From: Cyclobacteriaceae bacterium
GTDB taxonomy: Bacteria; Bacteroidota; Bacteroidia; Cytophagales; Cyclobacteriaceae
Length of the DNA stretch: 64,000 nt
Assembly (NCBI GenBank): GCA_025808415.1
Contig: CP075525.1
Coordinates: 372,001 to 436,000 of the forward strand
Reading direction: 5' to 3'
Numbering within the stretch: the stretch's first letter is position 1; each line of letters opens with the position of its first letter. The notes under the pieces are model-generated. The model saw nothing but the letters and a program-made list of their open reading frames with translations, was not told the DNA's origin and did no database searches. The position numbers and the translations under genes are program-made. Shown here piece by piece: positions 1-9,149 of this stretch.

Positions 1-206
1 AGGTAAAGTTCTTCAACTTTCTTTCTTGCCCAAGGTGTTTTTCTAAAAAAGGAGAGACTGGATTTAATGCTGGGGTTGTTTAGAAAACAGTTGACAGGTA
101 TACGCTCCCCTAATTCCTCCCATCCATAGTGATCTACTAAGAAAGTAAGGATAAACTCAAGTGTTTTGCCGTGCAGCGGATTGTTGGGTTGTTCTTCTTT
201 CATCAT
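1..206 (-). CDS. VF530 family (DUF2132) DNA-binding protein, 3' end cut
   Basis: The reverse strand opens with ATG at 206 and stays open to the window edge, so the C-terminus is missing (68 codons visible). The reading contains [40 protein letters not shown] and [14 protein letters not shown], which together are the hallmark of the small VF530 family, usually 70-90 residues; a DNA-binding role has been proposed for the family and its cellular function is unknown. A second ATG follows directly at 203. It starts 3 bp after the preceding gene ends, so it is probably the last gene of the operon that begins with the sigma factor near 2.3 kb. Confidence 0.85.
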   Translation of the reverse strand, partial: MMKEEQPNNPLHGKTLEFILTFLVDHYGWEELGERIPVNCFLNNPSIKSSLSFFRKTPWARKKVEELY

Positions 207-209
207 TGT

Positions 210-686
210 TTATATCCGGATTGCATGAAGAGTAACGGAATAGTCTGCACGAAAATCTTCGGGTAGTTTATCCAGTACACTGTTGATTTTTTTTAGTTGC
301 TGATGATACAGATTAAACAATACAGTTCCGGGTGTGAGGGGAATATGCTCAGTCCTGATTTTCTCACAAAAATAAATGCGGAGTTCCAGTTCGGTTTGCG
401 GTAAGCCAGAATACCGGATGTACTTATTGGTAACACGCAGAATTTTTCGAACCATCTTTTTAACAATGTATAAGTTCCGGTCAGACAGCTCATCGAACAG
501 GGAATCTATTTCGCCTTTTATACTCCGGATGTATCCAGGCTCATCGCTGGCGTCAAATAAAAGATAGCCTAATAATTCTTTGTTTTCTTTTTTGTATTTG
601 GCCAAACGAAGACAAAGGTTTTGTAAGGTAGCCTCATCCAGTGTTTGCAGTCCGTTTTTAATTTCACTTAAGGAGCCATGGTTCAT
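210..686 (-). CDS. Conserved hypothetical protein, 158 aa
   Basis: Soluble, charged, mostly helical protein with no motif I recognise. I chose ATG 686 because it overlaps the TGA of the upstream RNA methyltransferase as ATGA, a usual translational-coupling junction; the longer reading frame to 734 would overlap that gene by 52 bp and starts with an unconvincing Cys-rich stretch. The body (LLFDASDEPGYIRSIKGEIDSL) looks like a genuine conserved domain, with neither signal peptide nor membrane segment. Position in the operon between a TrmH-type methyltransferase and a VF530 protein gives no firm clue to its job. Confidence 0.75.
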   Translation of the reverse strand: MNHGSLSEIKNGLQTLDEATLQNLCLRLAKYKKENKELLGYLLFDASDEPGYIRSIKGEIDSLFDELSDRNLYIVKKMVRKILRVTNKYIRYSGLPQTELELRIYFCEKIRTEHIPLTPGTVLFNLYHQQLKKINSVLDKLPEDFRADYSVTLHAIRI

Positions 687-1216
687 ACTAACCTGAGTTT
701 TTGGAAAACATCCCATACAACAATACCCAGGCAAACCGAAACATTCAAGGAGTGCTTGGTGCCTGATTGGGGTATTTCAATGGCAGTATTAGCCAGTTCA
801 ATTACCGGTTCGCTCACGCCATTCACTTCATTTCCAAAAACCAGGCAAAGTTTTTCACCAGGGGCAACATTGAATTGGTGCAGGGGCTGGCTGGTAGTGG
901 TTTGTTCAATTACAACGATGGTATACCCAAGCGATTTAAGTTTACTGACGGCTTCCTCAGGCTTTTCAAAATATTCCCAGTCAACCGATTCTGTGGCACC
1001 TAAAGCTGTTTTGTGAATCTCGCGGTGCGGAGGGGTGCCCGTAATTCCTGTCAGGTAAATTTTCTTAACCCGAAACGCATCGGCTGTGCGAAAAGCTGAG
1101 CCCACGTTGTGCAGGCTGCGCACATTGTCCAGCACAATACACACAGGAATTTTATCCGCTTCTTTAAACTGATCTACCGAAATGCGGCCAAGTTCTTCGA
1201 GTTTCAACTTCTTCAT
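683..1216 (-). CDS. TrmH/SpoU-family RNA 2'-O-methyltransferase
   Basis: 177-residue SPOUT methyltransferase that would transfer a methyl group from S-adenosylmethionine to a ribose 2'-OH of tRNA or rRNA. The three SpoU motifs are visible: NVRSLHNVGSAFRT at about residues 31-44, FGNEVNGVSEPV at about 127-138, and IPQSGTKHSLNVSVCLGIV at about 148-166, which form the knotted cofactor site. There is no N-terminal L30e-like substrate-binding domain, so it is the short, TrmL- or TrmH-like form; the exact target nucleotide cannot be told. It is 23 bp downstream of a membrane-protein gene and overlaps the next gene by 4 bp. Confidence 0.92.
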   Translation of the reverse strand: MKKLKLEELGRISVDQFKEADKIPVCIVLDNVRSLHNVGSAFRTADAFRVKKIYLTGITGTPPHREIHKTALGATESVDWEYFEKPEEAVSKLKSLGYTIVVIEQTTTSQPLHQFNVAPGEKLCLVFGNEVNGVSEPVIELANTAIEIPQSGTKHSLNVSVCLGIVVWDVFQKLRLV

Positions 1217-1239
1217 TCCCCAAAAGTATGCAATTGGGT

Positions 1240-1854
1240 TTACTCCGGCTTGTCTATTTCATGGATTAAGGATTGAAGCTGGTTCAGGTATTTGTCGTAT
1301 GAAATCTTGTACATCCATTTGGCCAGGTAGTAGCAGAGCGGTGTGAGCACTGCGGCAGCGATAAACATGATTACGATGATCCGTGTATCGCGGATATCAT
1401 CTTCGAAATTCTGGTGTAGGGAAAGCCCCATCATATAACCGGCAATGGCACTGAACGGATAAATGAAAAGGCTGGCTTTCTCCTGAAAGCGGATTGATTT
1501 ATAAACAACGGAATGGATGTTTTGCAAGGCAGCTTTTAAAGAACCCTCAAAGGCTTTTTGCCACTGCAGCTTGAGGTTAAGATAGGTGATATAGTTGTAC
1601 CACGTAAAAAATACATAAGCGCCTATAACAATGCCGATAAACAGTTTTACCAGCCATGGATCAAACAGGAATATCAGCACCACGAACACGAGCAGGAAGA
1701 CAACGGCAAAGACCAGGGTTGTTTCCAGACTTTTCTTCAATTTGATTACCGGGTGCTTGGAGCGGCCTTTTTCCGGATGCTCAATGGCCTTCCATGTGGC
1801 AGGTTTCTCCAAATGCTCTTCTCCCAGTTTTTTCCACGCCTCACGCAAGTCCAT
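1240..1854 (-). CDS. Four-helix integral membrane protein next to ECF sigma factor
   Basis: 204 residues. A charged cytosolic N-terminus of about 45 residues is followed by two hydrophobic helices (about 47-66 and 70-90), a central charged stretch, and two more hydrophobic segments (about 128-146 and 159-178). The start lies 2 bp after the stop of the ECF sigma gene, so the two are co-transcribed. In Bacteroidota such a partner is often an anti-sigma factor or sensor, but the N-terminus shows no clear anti-sigma zinc motif; the anti-sigma role is therefore only an inference from gene order. Confidence 0.8.
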   Translation of the reverse strand: MDLREAWKKLGEEHLEKPATWKAIEHPEKGRSKHPVIKLKKSLETTLVFAVVFLLVFVVLIFLFDPWLVKLFIGIVIGAYVFFTWYNYITYLNLKLQWQKAFEGSLKAALQNIHSVVYKSIRFQEKASLFIYPFSAIAGYMMGLSLHQNFEDDIRDTRIIVIMFIAAAVLTPLCYYLAKWMYKISYDKYLNQLQSLIHEIDKPE

Positions 1855-1856
1855 AC

Positions 1857-2339
1857 TTAATTCAACTTTAATTTTTTTGTAAGGGTTTCTTTTATGCGGT
1901 GCAGTTTTACGGCCACATTATTTTTTGTTAACCCGGAGATTTCAGCAACCTCTTCATTTTCGTATCCATCCAGGTGCAGGGTGATAATCATTCTATCAAT
2001 TTCCGACAGTTCACGTATGGCGAGGTAGAGCGCTTCACTATCCTCTGTTCTGCCATGCGGGTCGTGCGTTCCCCCGAATTTTTCAAGGTGCTCACTGGGT
2101 TTTACCAAAACCTGCCTCCGTTTAAAAGTCAAAACAGTATTCAGGCTAACCCGGTAAAGCCACGTTGAAAATTTTGATAACCCGTTAAACCGGGCATACG
2201 ATCGCCAGGCTTGCAGGTGTATCTCCTGAAATAAATCCTGCTCATCTTCCGGGTGGTTCACATACAAGCGAATCACCTTAAAGATGATTCCCCGGTTTTC
2301 GTGCATAAAGGCTGTAAACTCCTTTTCGGTTGTGGTCAT
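1857..2339 (-). CDS. ECF-type RNA polymerase sigma-70 factor
   Basis: 160 residues. Region 2 is visible as VIRLYVNHPEDEQDLFQEIHLQAWRSYARFNGLSKFSTWLYRVSLNTVL (shown here only by its ends: the DEQDLFQEI core and the FSTWLYRVSLN segment), and region 4 as LSEIDRMIITLHLDGYENEE followed by a helix-turn-helix, VAEISGLTKNNVAVKLHRI. These redirect RNA polymerase to a small regulon. I start at ATG 2339 (MTTTEKEF); a TTG 6 bp upstream is possible but unnecessary. First gene of a five-gene operon with the membrane protein directly behind it. Confidence 0.93.
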   Translation of the reverse strand: MTTTEKEFTAFMHENRGIIFKVIRLYVNHPEDEQDLFQEIHLQAWRSYARFNGLSKFSTWLYRVSLNTVLTFKRRQVLVKPSEHLEKFGGTHDPHGRTEDSEALYLAIRELSEIDRMIITLHLDGYENEEVAEISGLTKNNVAVKLHRIKETLTKKLKLN

Positions 2340-2479
2340 TCCCAAAAGTTTGTACTACAACAACCGGGAAAACAAAATGCCTAACCCAAATCAAAATAAA
2401 TATGATACCAACCATGAGTAACGTATCAGGCACAACTATTACAGCCCTGGTTTAATACTTTGCCATCAAAGGCTATTCT

Positions 2480-2487
2480 TATATTTG
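2480..2487 (+). promoter_or_regulatory. Bacteroidota -7 promoter element of mutS
   Basis: TATATTTG matches the Bacteroidota -7 consensus TAnnTTTG exactly, with TTTG at 2459-2462 as a possible -33 element 17 bp upstream. The start codon at 2493 is only 5 bp downstream, so the transcript would be nearly leaderless. Confidence 0.55.
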
Positions 2488-2492
2488 CCAAC

Positions 2493-5117
2493 ATGGCTTT
2501 AAAGCAATCCGTAGAAACCCCCCTCATGAAACAGTATAACGCCATCAAGGCGAAATATCCGGGGGCTTTGTTGCTTTTTAGGGTGGGCGATTTTTATGAA
2601 ACCTTTGGTGAGGATGCCATCCGGGCTGCCAACGTGCTGGATATAACCCTGACCAAGCGCGGAAATGGCTCTGCCTCTGAAATTGAACTGGCGGGGTTCC
2701 CGCATCATGCACTGGACACTTACCTTCCGAAATTGGTGAGAGCCGGAAACCGGGTAGCCATTTGCGATCAACTGGAAGATCCTCGCTTTGTAAAGGGTAT
2801 TGTAAAGCGCGGGGTTACCGAATTGGTAACACCCGGAGTTTCGTTTAACGATAACGTGCTTGAAAAAAGACAGAATAACTTTTTGGCTTCTGTATTTGCC
2901 GGAAAGCAAACATTTGGCGTTTCCTTTCTCGACATCAGTACCGGTGAATTTTATGTGGCCAGTGGAAATGAAACGTACATCAATAAACTCATTCAAAGTT
3001 TTGCGCCAGCCGAAATTATTTTCTCTAAGAGCCAACGCGAGGCATGTGAGAAAAAGTATGCTGATGATCATGCCACCTTTGCACTTGATGATTGGGTTTA
3101 CGCATTTGATTTTGCACAAGAAAAATTATTGAACCAGTTTAAAACCGCCACACTGAAAGGCTTTGGTATTGATGGTTTGAATGAAGCCATTATCGCAGCA
3201 GGCGCTATACTCTATTATCTTGAGGCTACCGAACACAAGGACACACAACATATTGCTTCCGTTTCGCGCATTGATGAAGACAAGTACGTGTGGCTCGATA
3301 AATTTACGATTCGAAACCTGGAACTTATTTCATCGCCTTTCGAAGGTGGCGTTCCGCTGATTCAAATTCTTGATCAGACGGTTACCCCCATGGGCTCACG
3401 TCAACTACGAAAATGGATGGTGCTTCCGCTGAAGGATAAATCGTTGATTGAGGAACGATTGCGGGTCGTTGACTTTTTCTTCAAGCAACAACAGCTGGCT
3501 GACAAAATCAATGAAGAACTTCGGCACATCGCTGATCTGGAACGCTTGATTTCAAAAGTTGCTGTTGGCCGGATTAATCCGCGGGAATTGCTGCAATTAA
3601 AAAAATCTCTTCAACGCACTGGCCCCATTAAAAATTTGCTGTTGCAACAGCCCTCTCCCGAATTAAAGAAACTTAGCGATCAACTGAACCTGTGTGAATT
3701 TTTAGTGGAGAAGATTGAAAAAGAACTGCGCGAGGATGCACCCCTGCTTACACACCAGGGGAACATTATTAAAGATGGGATTCATGCCGAATTGGACGAG
3801 TTGCGCAATATCGCCTTTTCCGGGAAGGATTACTTGTTGCAAATTCAAAAGCGCGAGATTGAACGTACCGGAATCAACTCGCTGAAGATTTCCTACAACA
3901 AGGTTTTCGGGTATTACCTTGAAGTAAGCAATGCAAACAAAGATAAAGTTCCTGCCGACTGGTTACGTAAGCAAACGTTGGTGAATGCCGAGCGCTACAT
4001 TACCGAAGAGCTGAAAGTTTATGAAGAAAAGATTTTACATGCCGAAGACAAACTTGTGGCCATTGAGCAAAAGCTATTTCAGGAACTGGTCCAACAGGCA
4101 GGGGATTTTGTGACACAAATCCAACAAAATGCACGAACACTGGCCGTAGTTGATTGCCTGCTTTCATTTACCCATGTGGCACGATTGAACAATTACTCAC
4201 GTCCGGAAATCAATGAATCCACAACCCTTGATATAAAAGCGGGTCGCCATCCGGTAATTGAAAGACAGTTGCCCATTGGTGAAAGCTATGTGCCCAACGA
4301 TGTGTATCTCGATAACGAAACCCAGCAAATTCTCATCATCACCGGTCCGAATATGGCGGGTAAATCAGCGCTTCTACGGCAAACAGCCTTGATTGTGCTC
4401 ATGGCACAAATAGGCAGTTTTGTGCCAGCCGAAAGCGCCAGCATTGGCTTGGTGGATAAGATTTTTACGCGTGTAGGGGCTTCGGATAATTTATCAAAGG
4501 GTGAATCCACCTTTATGGTGGAGATGATTGAAACCGCCAGCATACTCAACAACCTGAGCAACCGCAGTTTGATTTTAATGGATGAAATCGGACGGGGAAC
4601 TTCCACCTACGATGGCGTGTCCATCGCCTGGGCCATTGTGGAATACCTGCATCAGCATAAGGATTATAGACCAAAGACTTTGTTTGCCACACACTATCAC
4701 GAACTCAATCAACTCGCTGAAGATTTTGTACGGGTGAAAAATTTTAACGTGAGTGTAAAGGAGGTTGGCGACAAAATTATCTTCATGCGCAAGCTCAAGG
4801 AAGGAGGCAGTGAGCACAGTTTCGGTATTCATGTTGCGCAACTGGCCGGTATCCCCAACAAGGTGGTGATACGTGCCAACGAGGTGCTGCACTTTCTCGA
4901 AAAAGAGAAACACCCGCCTGACGGACGGGCAGGTAAAAACGAACCTCAGAAAAAACTTCAGGAGTTGCCGAAAGCCACGCACCAGATGAGTTTGTTTGAG
5001 ATGGATCCGAAATACAAACAGGTGCAGGAAATGCTGGAAACAATTGACATCAACACCATCAGCCCGGTGGAAGCGTTGCTGAAGTTGAACGAGATACTTT
5101 CTGTTTTGAAAAAATAG
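2493..5117 (+). CDS. mutS: DNA mismatch repair protein MutS
   Basis: 874 residues, full family length. MutS recognises base mismatches and small loops, then recruits MutL. The mismatch-reading Phe-x-Glu is in [10 protein letters not shown] (Phe34, Glu36). The C-terminal ATPase has Walker [16 protein letters not shown] near residue 615 and Walker [17 protein letters not shown] near 693, with the ATHYHEL switch segment after it. I chose ATG 2493 ([16 protein letters not shown]) rather than TTG 2460 because the -7 promoter element lies between them. A linker near residue 808 encodes PPDGRAG from a palindromic repeat-like insert. Monocistronic, followed by a convergent regulator gene. Confidence 0.97.
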   Translation: MALKQSVETPLMKQYNAIKAKYPGALLLFRVGDFYETFGEDAIRAANVLDITLTKRGNGSASEIELAGFPHHALDTYLPKLVRAGNRVAICDQLEDPRFVKGIVKRGVTELVTPGVSFNDNVLEKRQNNFLASVFAGKQTFGVSFLDISTGEFYVASGNETYINKLIQSFAPAEIIFSKSQREACEKKYADDHATFALDDWVYAFDFAQEKLLNQFKTATLKGFGIDGLNEAIIAAGAILYYLEATEHKDTQHIASVSRIDEDKYVWLDKFTIRNLELISSPFEGGVPLIQILDQTVTPMGSRQLRKWMVLPLKDKSLIEERLRVVDFFFKQQQLADKINEELRHIADLERLISKVAVGRINPRELLQLKKSLQRTGPIKNLLLQQPSPELKKLSDQLNLCEFLVEKIEKELREDAPLLTHQGNIIKDGIHAELDELRNIAFSGKDYLLQIQKREIERTGINSLKISYNKVFGYYLEVSNANKDKVPADWLRKQTLVNAERYITEELKVYEEKILHAEDKLVAIEQKLFQELVQQAGDFVTQIQQNARTLAVVDCLLSFTHVARLNNYSRPEINESTTLDIKAGRHPVIERQLPIGESYVPNDVYLDNETQQILIITGPNMAGKSALLRQTALIVLMAQIGSFVPAESASIGLVDKIFTRVGASDNLSKGESTFMVEMIETASILNNLSNRSLILMDEIGRGTSTYDGVSIAWAIVEYLHQHKDYRPKTLFATHYHELNQLAEDFVRVKNFNVSVKEVGDKIIFMRKLKEGGSEHSFGIHVAQLAGIPNKVVIRANEVLHFLEKEKHPPDGRAGKNEPQKKLQELPKATHQMSLFEMDPKYKQVQEMLETIDINTISPVEALLKLNEILSVLKK
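4913..4934 (+). repeat. REP-like palindrome inside mutS
   Basis: Imperfect inverted repeat with arms CCCGCC and GGGCAGG around a short centre, read in frame as Pro-Pro-Asp-Gly-Arg-Ala-Gly in the non-conserved linker before the MutS C-terminus. Its sequence GCCTGACGGACGGGCAG resembles the intergenic palindrome at 27112-27130 (GCCTGACCGGTCGGCAG), suggesting a dispersed element. Confidence 0.45.
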
Positions 5118-5175
5118 GGAAGAAAGTTTTAGCCTACCACCCAATTGCATTGTTAACAGAAGGATAGCTCTGATC

Positions 5176-5898
5176 CTAGTTTCTCCTAAAAAGTTTGTTC
5201 CCCATGATTTTCTTCAGCACCTCATCTTTCAATGTCCGGCTGATGGGAATGCGGGCGGTACCCACCAGGATTTCGCTGCCATCAACGGCATTGATTTTTT
5301 CCAACGAAACAATAAACGATTTATGGACTTTGAGAAACCGGTCTTTCGGTAACTGCTCCTCCAGGCCGGATAGTGTAATGTAGGTAATCAGTTTCTTACT
5401 GGCTGTATAAATGATGCAGTAGTTTTGCATGGCCTCGGCATACAGCACGTCAGTGTAGTTTATTTTTTCGTATTTATGATCAACCTTAATAAAAAAGTAA
5501 TCCGGTGCAGCGGAAGGTTTCTGAACCAGTAAATGGTAGTCGTAGGCTTTTTGAACAGCTTTCAGAAACCGGTCGAAGGAAATGGGCTTAACAAGGTAGT
5601 CCATTACATCAAGCGCATAACTTTCAAGCGCGTAATCCGGGTAGGCCGTGGTGAAAATTACCAGCGGTGGGTGTTGCAGGGTTTTCAGAAATTCAATGCC
5701 CGAAAGTTTCGGCATGTGAATGTCGAGCAGAATTAAATCAATATTTCCTTCCCGCAGGAAGGTACCGGCCTTCAATGCATCTTCGCAAGAGCCGGCCCAC
5801 TGAAGAAAATCAATGTCTTTTACATACTCTTCCAGCCCTTTGCGGGCCAGCGGCTCATCGTCAACAATCAGGCAATTCAGTTTTACAGTGCTGCTCAT
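5176..5898 (-). CDS. LytTR-family two-component response regulator
   Basis: 240 residues: N-terminal receiver domain (acidic pocket CLIVDDEPLAR, phospho-acceptor Asp in LILLDIHMPKLSG near residue 59, switch Thr/Ser in VIFTTAYPDYALES and Lys in DYLVKPIS), then a LytTR DNA-binding domain from about residue 135 (FFIKVDHKYEKINYTDVLYAEAMQ onset, later KDRFLKVHKSFIVSLEKI). It would be phosphorylated by the kinase encoded directly upstream, with which it overlaps as ATGA, and would bind direct repeats about 21 bp apart. It ends in a convergent arrangement with mutS. Confidence 0.93.
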   Translation of the reverse strand: MSSTVKLNCLIVDDEPLARKGLEEYVKDIDFLQWAGSCEDALKAGTFLREGNIDLILLDIHMPKLSGIEFLKTLQHPPLVIFTTAYPDYALESYALDVMDYLVKPISFDRFLKAVQKAYDYHLLVQKPSAAPDYFFIKVDHKYEKINYTDVLYAEAMQNYCIIYTASKKLITYITLSGLEEQLPKDRFLKVHKSFIVSLEKINAVDGSEILVGTARIPISRTLKDEVLKKIMGNKLFRRN

Positions 5899-6938
5899 GC
5901 GGCCGGGGTTATTGTTTCCTGCAGGTTTAATTCAAGCTTAACCTCAAATTGTTCGGGTGTTTTATTGATCAGCAGGGTATACCGACCCGGGTACAGCAAT
6001 TCAAGTCTTCGCTTAACGTTTCGTAGCCCGATTCCACTATCTTCGGTTGGTGCCTTTTTGTCATCGATTGTGTTGGTAATGTTCAGGTAAAAGGAATTGT
6101 CTTTTTTATCCAAGTCAATATCAATTGTATTCGGCTTGTCGGTAAAGTGCGACACGTGCTTGAAGGCATTTTCAACAAACGGAATCAGTAGCAAAGGGGC
6201 AATAGTAAAATTTTTCACGTCAGGTGAGTAGCGGAAGGCGATTTGATGGTTATCACCTTTGCGTAGCCGTTGCAAGTCGATGTAATTTTTCAGGTAGCTG
6301 ATTTCTTTTTCGATCGGGATATCGGCCCCGTTGCATTCGTACAACTGGTAGCGCAGCATATCGGAGAAGGCCGCAAGCGTTTCGCGGGCTTCTTTGTTTT
6401 GTTTGTCGATCAGAAAATAAATGGTGTTGATCGAGTTGAAAAGGAAATGCGGGTTGATTTGGGCCTTGAGGTACTCCAGTTCGGTATTCAACTTTTCCAG
6501 TTCAATTTTCCGCAACAGCGTTTGCTGCAGGTACCATTGTTTGCTCAGGTATAGCGTTACGGCAAATGTGAGGTAGAAAATCACTATAGAAAGATTGTAT
6601 AACGTATTATAAAAAAATTGCAATTGCCCGGGGTTGTTCAACACCACGCCATACAGGTAAACGTCATGGGCATTTTTTCCAGCCACATAGCCTGCCAGGG
6701 TCAGCACCATCAACCCCAGGTTAACCATCAAATTTTTCTTCCTGGTAAACCGCGGCACGATAACGATCAGAGTAAAATAAATAGCCATTGCCAGTAACCC
6801 GTTGCGGATGAGTAGCTCCAGCATGAAGTGAACCGGGCCTGCTTCATGCAGCACATTCAGCCGGGTGTATCCGTGAAAGAAAATCGTAAGCGACCAGAAA
6901 ATAAGGTGGTCAATTTTGTACCGGAAGAATCGCTCCAT
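5895..6938 (-). CDS. LytS-type sensor histidine kinase
   Basis: 347 residues. Four hydrophobic segments in the first 150 residues form the membrane sensor part, followed by a short coiled region and the His_kinase domain with its signature KAQINPHFLFNSINTIYFLI near residues 155-175; the His in NPHFLFNS is the expected phospho-acceptor. The ATPase part shows PLLLIPFVENAFKHV (N box) and GIGLRNVKRRLELLY (G box). It has no recognisable ligand-binding domain, so the signal is unknown. It overlaps the LytTR regulator by 4 bp and diverges from the operon starting at 7074. Confidence 0.93.
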   Translation of the reverse strand: MERFFRYKIDHLIFWSLTIFFHGYTRLNVLHEAGPVHFMLELLIRNGLLAMAIYFTLIVIVPRFTRKKNLMVNLGLMVLTLAGYVAGKNAHDVYLYGVVLNNPGQLQFFYNTLYNLSIVIFYLTFAVTLYLSKQWYLQQTLLRKIELEKLNTELEYLKAQINPHFLFNSINTIYFLIDKQNKEARETLAAFSDMLRYQLYECNGADIPIEKEISYLKNYIDLQRLRKGDNHQIAFRYSPDVKNFTIAPLLLIPFVENAFKHVSHFTDKPNTIDIDLDKKDNSFYLNITNTIDDKKAPTEDSGIGLRNVKRRLELLYPGRYTLLINKTPEQFEVKLELNLQETITPAA

Positions 6939-6989
6939 AGTTGAAAATTACATCTTTCAATGTGTCTGACCTAAGCCGGTTTTTGCATT

Positions 6990-7016
6990 TCGTCAAGAAA
7001 ACCCTACCGATCGTCA
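6990..7016. promoter_or_regulatory. Candidate LytTR binding site (two TCGTCA repeats, 21-bp spacing)
   Basis: TCGTCA occurs at 6990-6995 and again at 7011-7016, exactly 21 bp apart, the two-turn spacing known for LytTR regulators; the second copy, ACCGATCGTC, is one base from the AlgR-type box ACCGTTCGTC. It lies between the divergent kinase gene and the dioxygenase operon. The match is short, so this is a suggestion. Confidence 0.35.
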
Positions 7017-7073
7017 TAACCGGTTGCCCGGGCTACCATCAGCTTCGTTAATTCGGTTAAAAAACTACCGGGT

Positions 7074-7685
7074 ATGATTCAAAAACCTGTACTGGTTACT
7101 GCCATTTGTTTAAGCTTTTTAACTGCCTGTACGCAAACAAAAACTCAACGCGAAGAAGCGCTGGGTGGTCCGTGCGAAGATTGTGAGTTGCTGTTTGAAG
7201 GGATGCCGAAACGGTTGTCATGGCGTACGACTATTTCAAGACCGGATGAGCCTGGCGAACCGCTTATTATCAGTGGAACGATTTATAAAAAAGATGGAAA
7301 AACTCCGGCACCGGGCGTAATTCTATATATCTATCAAACCGATAACCGGGGGCTTTATTCGCCCGCACCCAATCAAACCGTGGCCAAAGCACACGGGCAT
7401 TTACGCGGCTGGATGAAAACCGATGAACAGGGGCGGTATAAATTTGAAACGATACGCCCTGGCCCTTATCCGGACCGGAACGATCCGCAGCACATCCACC
7501 CGATTATTTATGAACCGGGTAAGGGATATTACTGGGTTGATGATTATTTGTTTGATGATGATCCGCTGCTCACCGGCCACCACCGTACACGACAACCTGA
7601 ACGCGGGGGCCCCGGAATCATGAAACTGGATAAAGGCCCGGATGGTGTATGGATCGGTACACGCGATATTGTTTTAAGTTTTTAG
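7074..7685 (+). CDS. Lipoprotein of the intradiol ring-cleavage dioxygenase family
   Basis: 203 residues with a lipoprotein signal (hydrophobic stretch ending SFLTAC, Cys19). The body has the intradiol dioxygenase beta-sandwich (protocatechuate 3,4-dioxygenase beta-chain type). All four non-haem Fe(III) ligands are recognisable: Tyr in DNRGLYSP, Tyr in IRPGPYPD, and the two His of DPQHIHPII. Being anchored outside the cytoplasm is unlike classical catabolic enzymes; secreted members with unknown substrates are common in Bacteroidota. No other aromatic-degradation gene is nearby. First gene of an operon with the YceI protein, 20 bp downstream. Confidence 0.85.
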   Translation: MIQKPVLVTAICLSFLTACTQTKTQREEALGGPCEDCELLFEGMPKRLSWRTTISRPDEPGEPLIISGTIYKKDGKTPAPGVILYIYQTDNRGLYSPAPNQTVAKAHGHLRGWMKTDEQGRYKFETIRPGPYPDRNDPQHIHPIIYEPGKGYYWVDDYLFDDDPLLTGHHRTRQPERGGPGIMKLDKGPDGVWIGTRDIVLSF

Positions 7686-7705
7686 AAGATTAATCCGTAA
7701 AGCAT

Positions 7706-8299
7706 ATGAACTCAACACACAGCAGTAGCGCATGGCTTGCAACCTTTCTGGCAACAGTTTTGACGAACGCCCTGGCGCAAACACTGCCGATTTCAACGAA
7801 AGAGTCAAAAATTATCTGGACGGGCACCAAGCTAACCGGTTATCATCAGGGTGTGGTTAACATTAAAGAGGGCAATGTGGTGATGAAGGAAAACCGCCTG
7901 GCCGGAGGTTATGTAGTGGTTGATATGAATACCATTGTCTGTACGGACATTCCCGCATCTGATCCCATACCTAAACGGAAACTGGAGGACCACCTGAAGG
8001 AAGCCGATTTTTTTAATGTTGCGAAGTTTCCTGTTGCACGTTTTGAAATAACAGAAGTCAGGCCGCATCCCTTTAGCCCGGCCCGGTATCTGGTATCCGG
8101 AAAGCTCACTATCAAACAGACAACACGACTGGTTACAGCAGCAGTCACGCCCACCATTCAATCGGACAAGCAGTTTATTGGTGAGGCAGACCTTCGCTTC
8201 GACCGGCAGCTATTTGGTGTTTCGTACAAAGGAATTAAGGACGAACTGGTTCACGATGAGGTGCAGCTACGCATTTTGATAAAGGCAAAAAGCAGTTAA
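7706..8299 (+). CDS. Secreted YceI-family lipid-binding-like protein
   Basis: 197 residues, N-terminal signal peptide ending near LAQTLP. The YceI beta-barrel core is clear: SKIIWTGTKLTGYHQGVV at the start, DMNTIVCTDI, then LEDHLKEADFFNVAKFPVARF, the family signature, and a C-terminal FGVSYKG. YceI proteins form a lipocalin-like pocket that holds isoprenoid or fatty-acid chains; their roles are varied. It ends one base before the next gene, so it is surely translated from one message with the beta-propeller gene and probably with the dioxygenase-like lipoprotein. Confidence 0.9.
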   Translation: MNSTHSSSAWLATFLATVLTNALAQTLPISTKESKIIWTGTKLTGYHQGVVNIKEGNVVMKENRLAGGYVVVDMNTIVCTDIPASDPIPKRKLEDHLKEADFFNVAKFPVARFEITEVRPHPFSPARYLVSGKLTIKQTTRLVTAAVTPTIQSDKQFIGEADLRFDRQLFGVSYKGIKDELVHDEVQLRILIKAKSS

Positions 8300-8300
8300 A

Positions 8301-9149
8301 ATGAAATTAAATTTTCTGATTTCTCTATTGTTGATTTCGGGCTCTGCATGGGCACATCCGGGGGTGGGCATTGTAATGGACAGCAAGGGAAATGTGTTTT
8401 ATACCGACCTGAAACAGGTGTGGAGGATTGATGTGCATGGAAAAAAATCGGTAGCAGTTCGAAACGTGCATACACACGAACTGTACCTGGATGAAGCCGA
8501 TAACCTGTATGGCGAGCATTTGTGGTACAATGGCGAGCGGCTCGATACATGGGGGCACTATGTATGGAAATATTCTGCGGACGGGAGATTTGAAAAGATC
8601 ATTTCTGACACGGAAGGATTTTTGACTAACTACAGTTTTGTGCGTGACCATCAGGGTAACATGTACTGGGCGCATCGTGATGGGTCTTGTCAGAAGTTGG
8701 CAAGGAAAGACATTGATGGAAGAATTAGTACACAGGGCGATCAATGCCTAAAGGACATTCAATGGATGACCTCAACCCCTACCGGCTCAGTTTACCTGGT
8801 CGATTCGTATGATTTGAAGAAAATTGACCAGCATGGACACGTGGAGACATTAGCCACACAATTGCAGGAACGAAGCTTTACTCAATTTTTTGTAAACGAT
8901 CCGCACCAGTTGATGGGATTGACTACTGACAAAAATGCGAATGTGTATGTGGCCGTGTATGGTGCACGCAAAGTGAAAAAAATAACACCGGGGGGAAACG
9001 TGTTTACGGTTGCCGAAACAGGGATGACATGGTCGCCTACCGGGGTGTTAAGCGCACCCGATGGTGATTTGTGGATCCTGGAGTGCTCACCGGCCAATGC
9101 AGTGCGGGTGGAGCGGATAACCAAAGACGGCCAAAGAATTATCTATTAG
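8301..9149 (+). CDS. Secreted NHL/SMP30-like beta-propeller protein
   Basis: 282 residues with a signal peptide cut after SGSAWA. Repeated blades of the type VMDSKGNVFYTDLKQVWRID, LDEADNLYGEHLWY, TDKNANVYVAVYGARKVKKI and SAPDGDLWILEC mark a six-bladed NHL-like propeller. No catalytic motif can be named; such proteins bind ligands or act as lactonase-like enzymes. Third gene of the operon; its last 11 bp overlap the 3' end of the convergent helicase gene. Confidence 0.78.
   Translation: MKLNFLISLLLISGSAWAHPGVGIVMDSKGNVFYTDLKQVWRIDVHGKKSVAVRNVHTHELYLDEADNLYGEHLWYNGERLDTWGHYVWKYSADGRFEKIISDTEGFLTNYSFVRDHQGNMYWAHRDGSCQKLARKDIDGRISTQGDQCLKDIQWMTSTPTGSVYLVDSYDLKKIDQHGHVETLATQLQERSFTQFFVNDPHQLMGLTTDKNANVYVAVYGARKVKKITPGGNVFTVAETGMTWSPTGVLSAPDGDLWILECSPANAVRVERITKDGQRIIY

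Noticed and set aside
2499-3119. 206-codon frame antisense to mutS
   Set aside because: Entirely inside mutS with no family signature; a codon-usage shadow of a certain gene.
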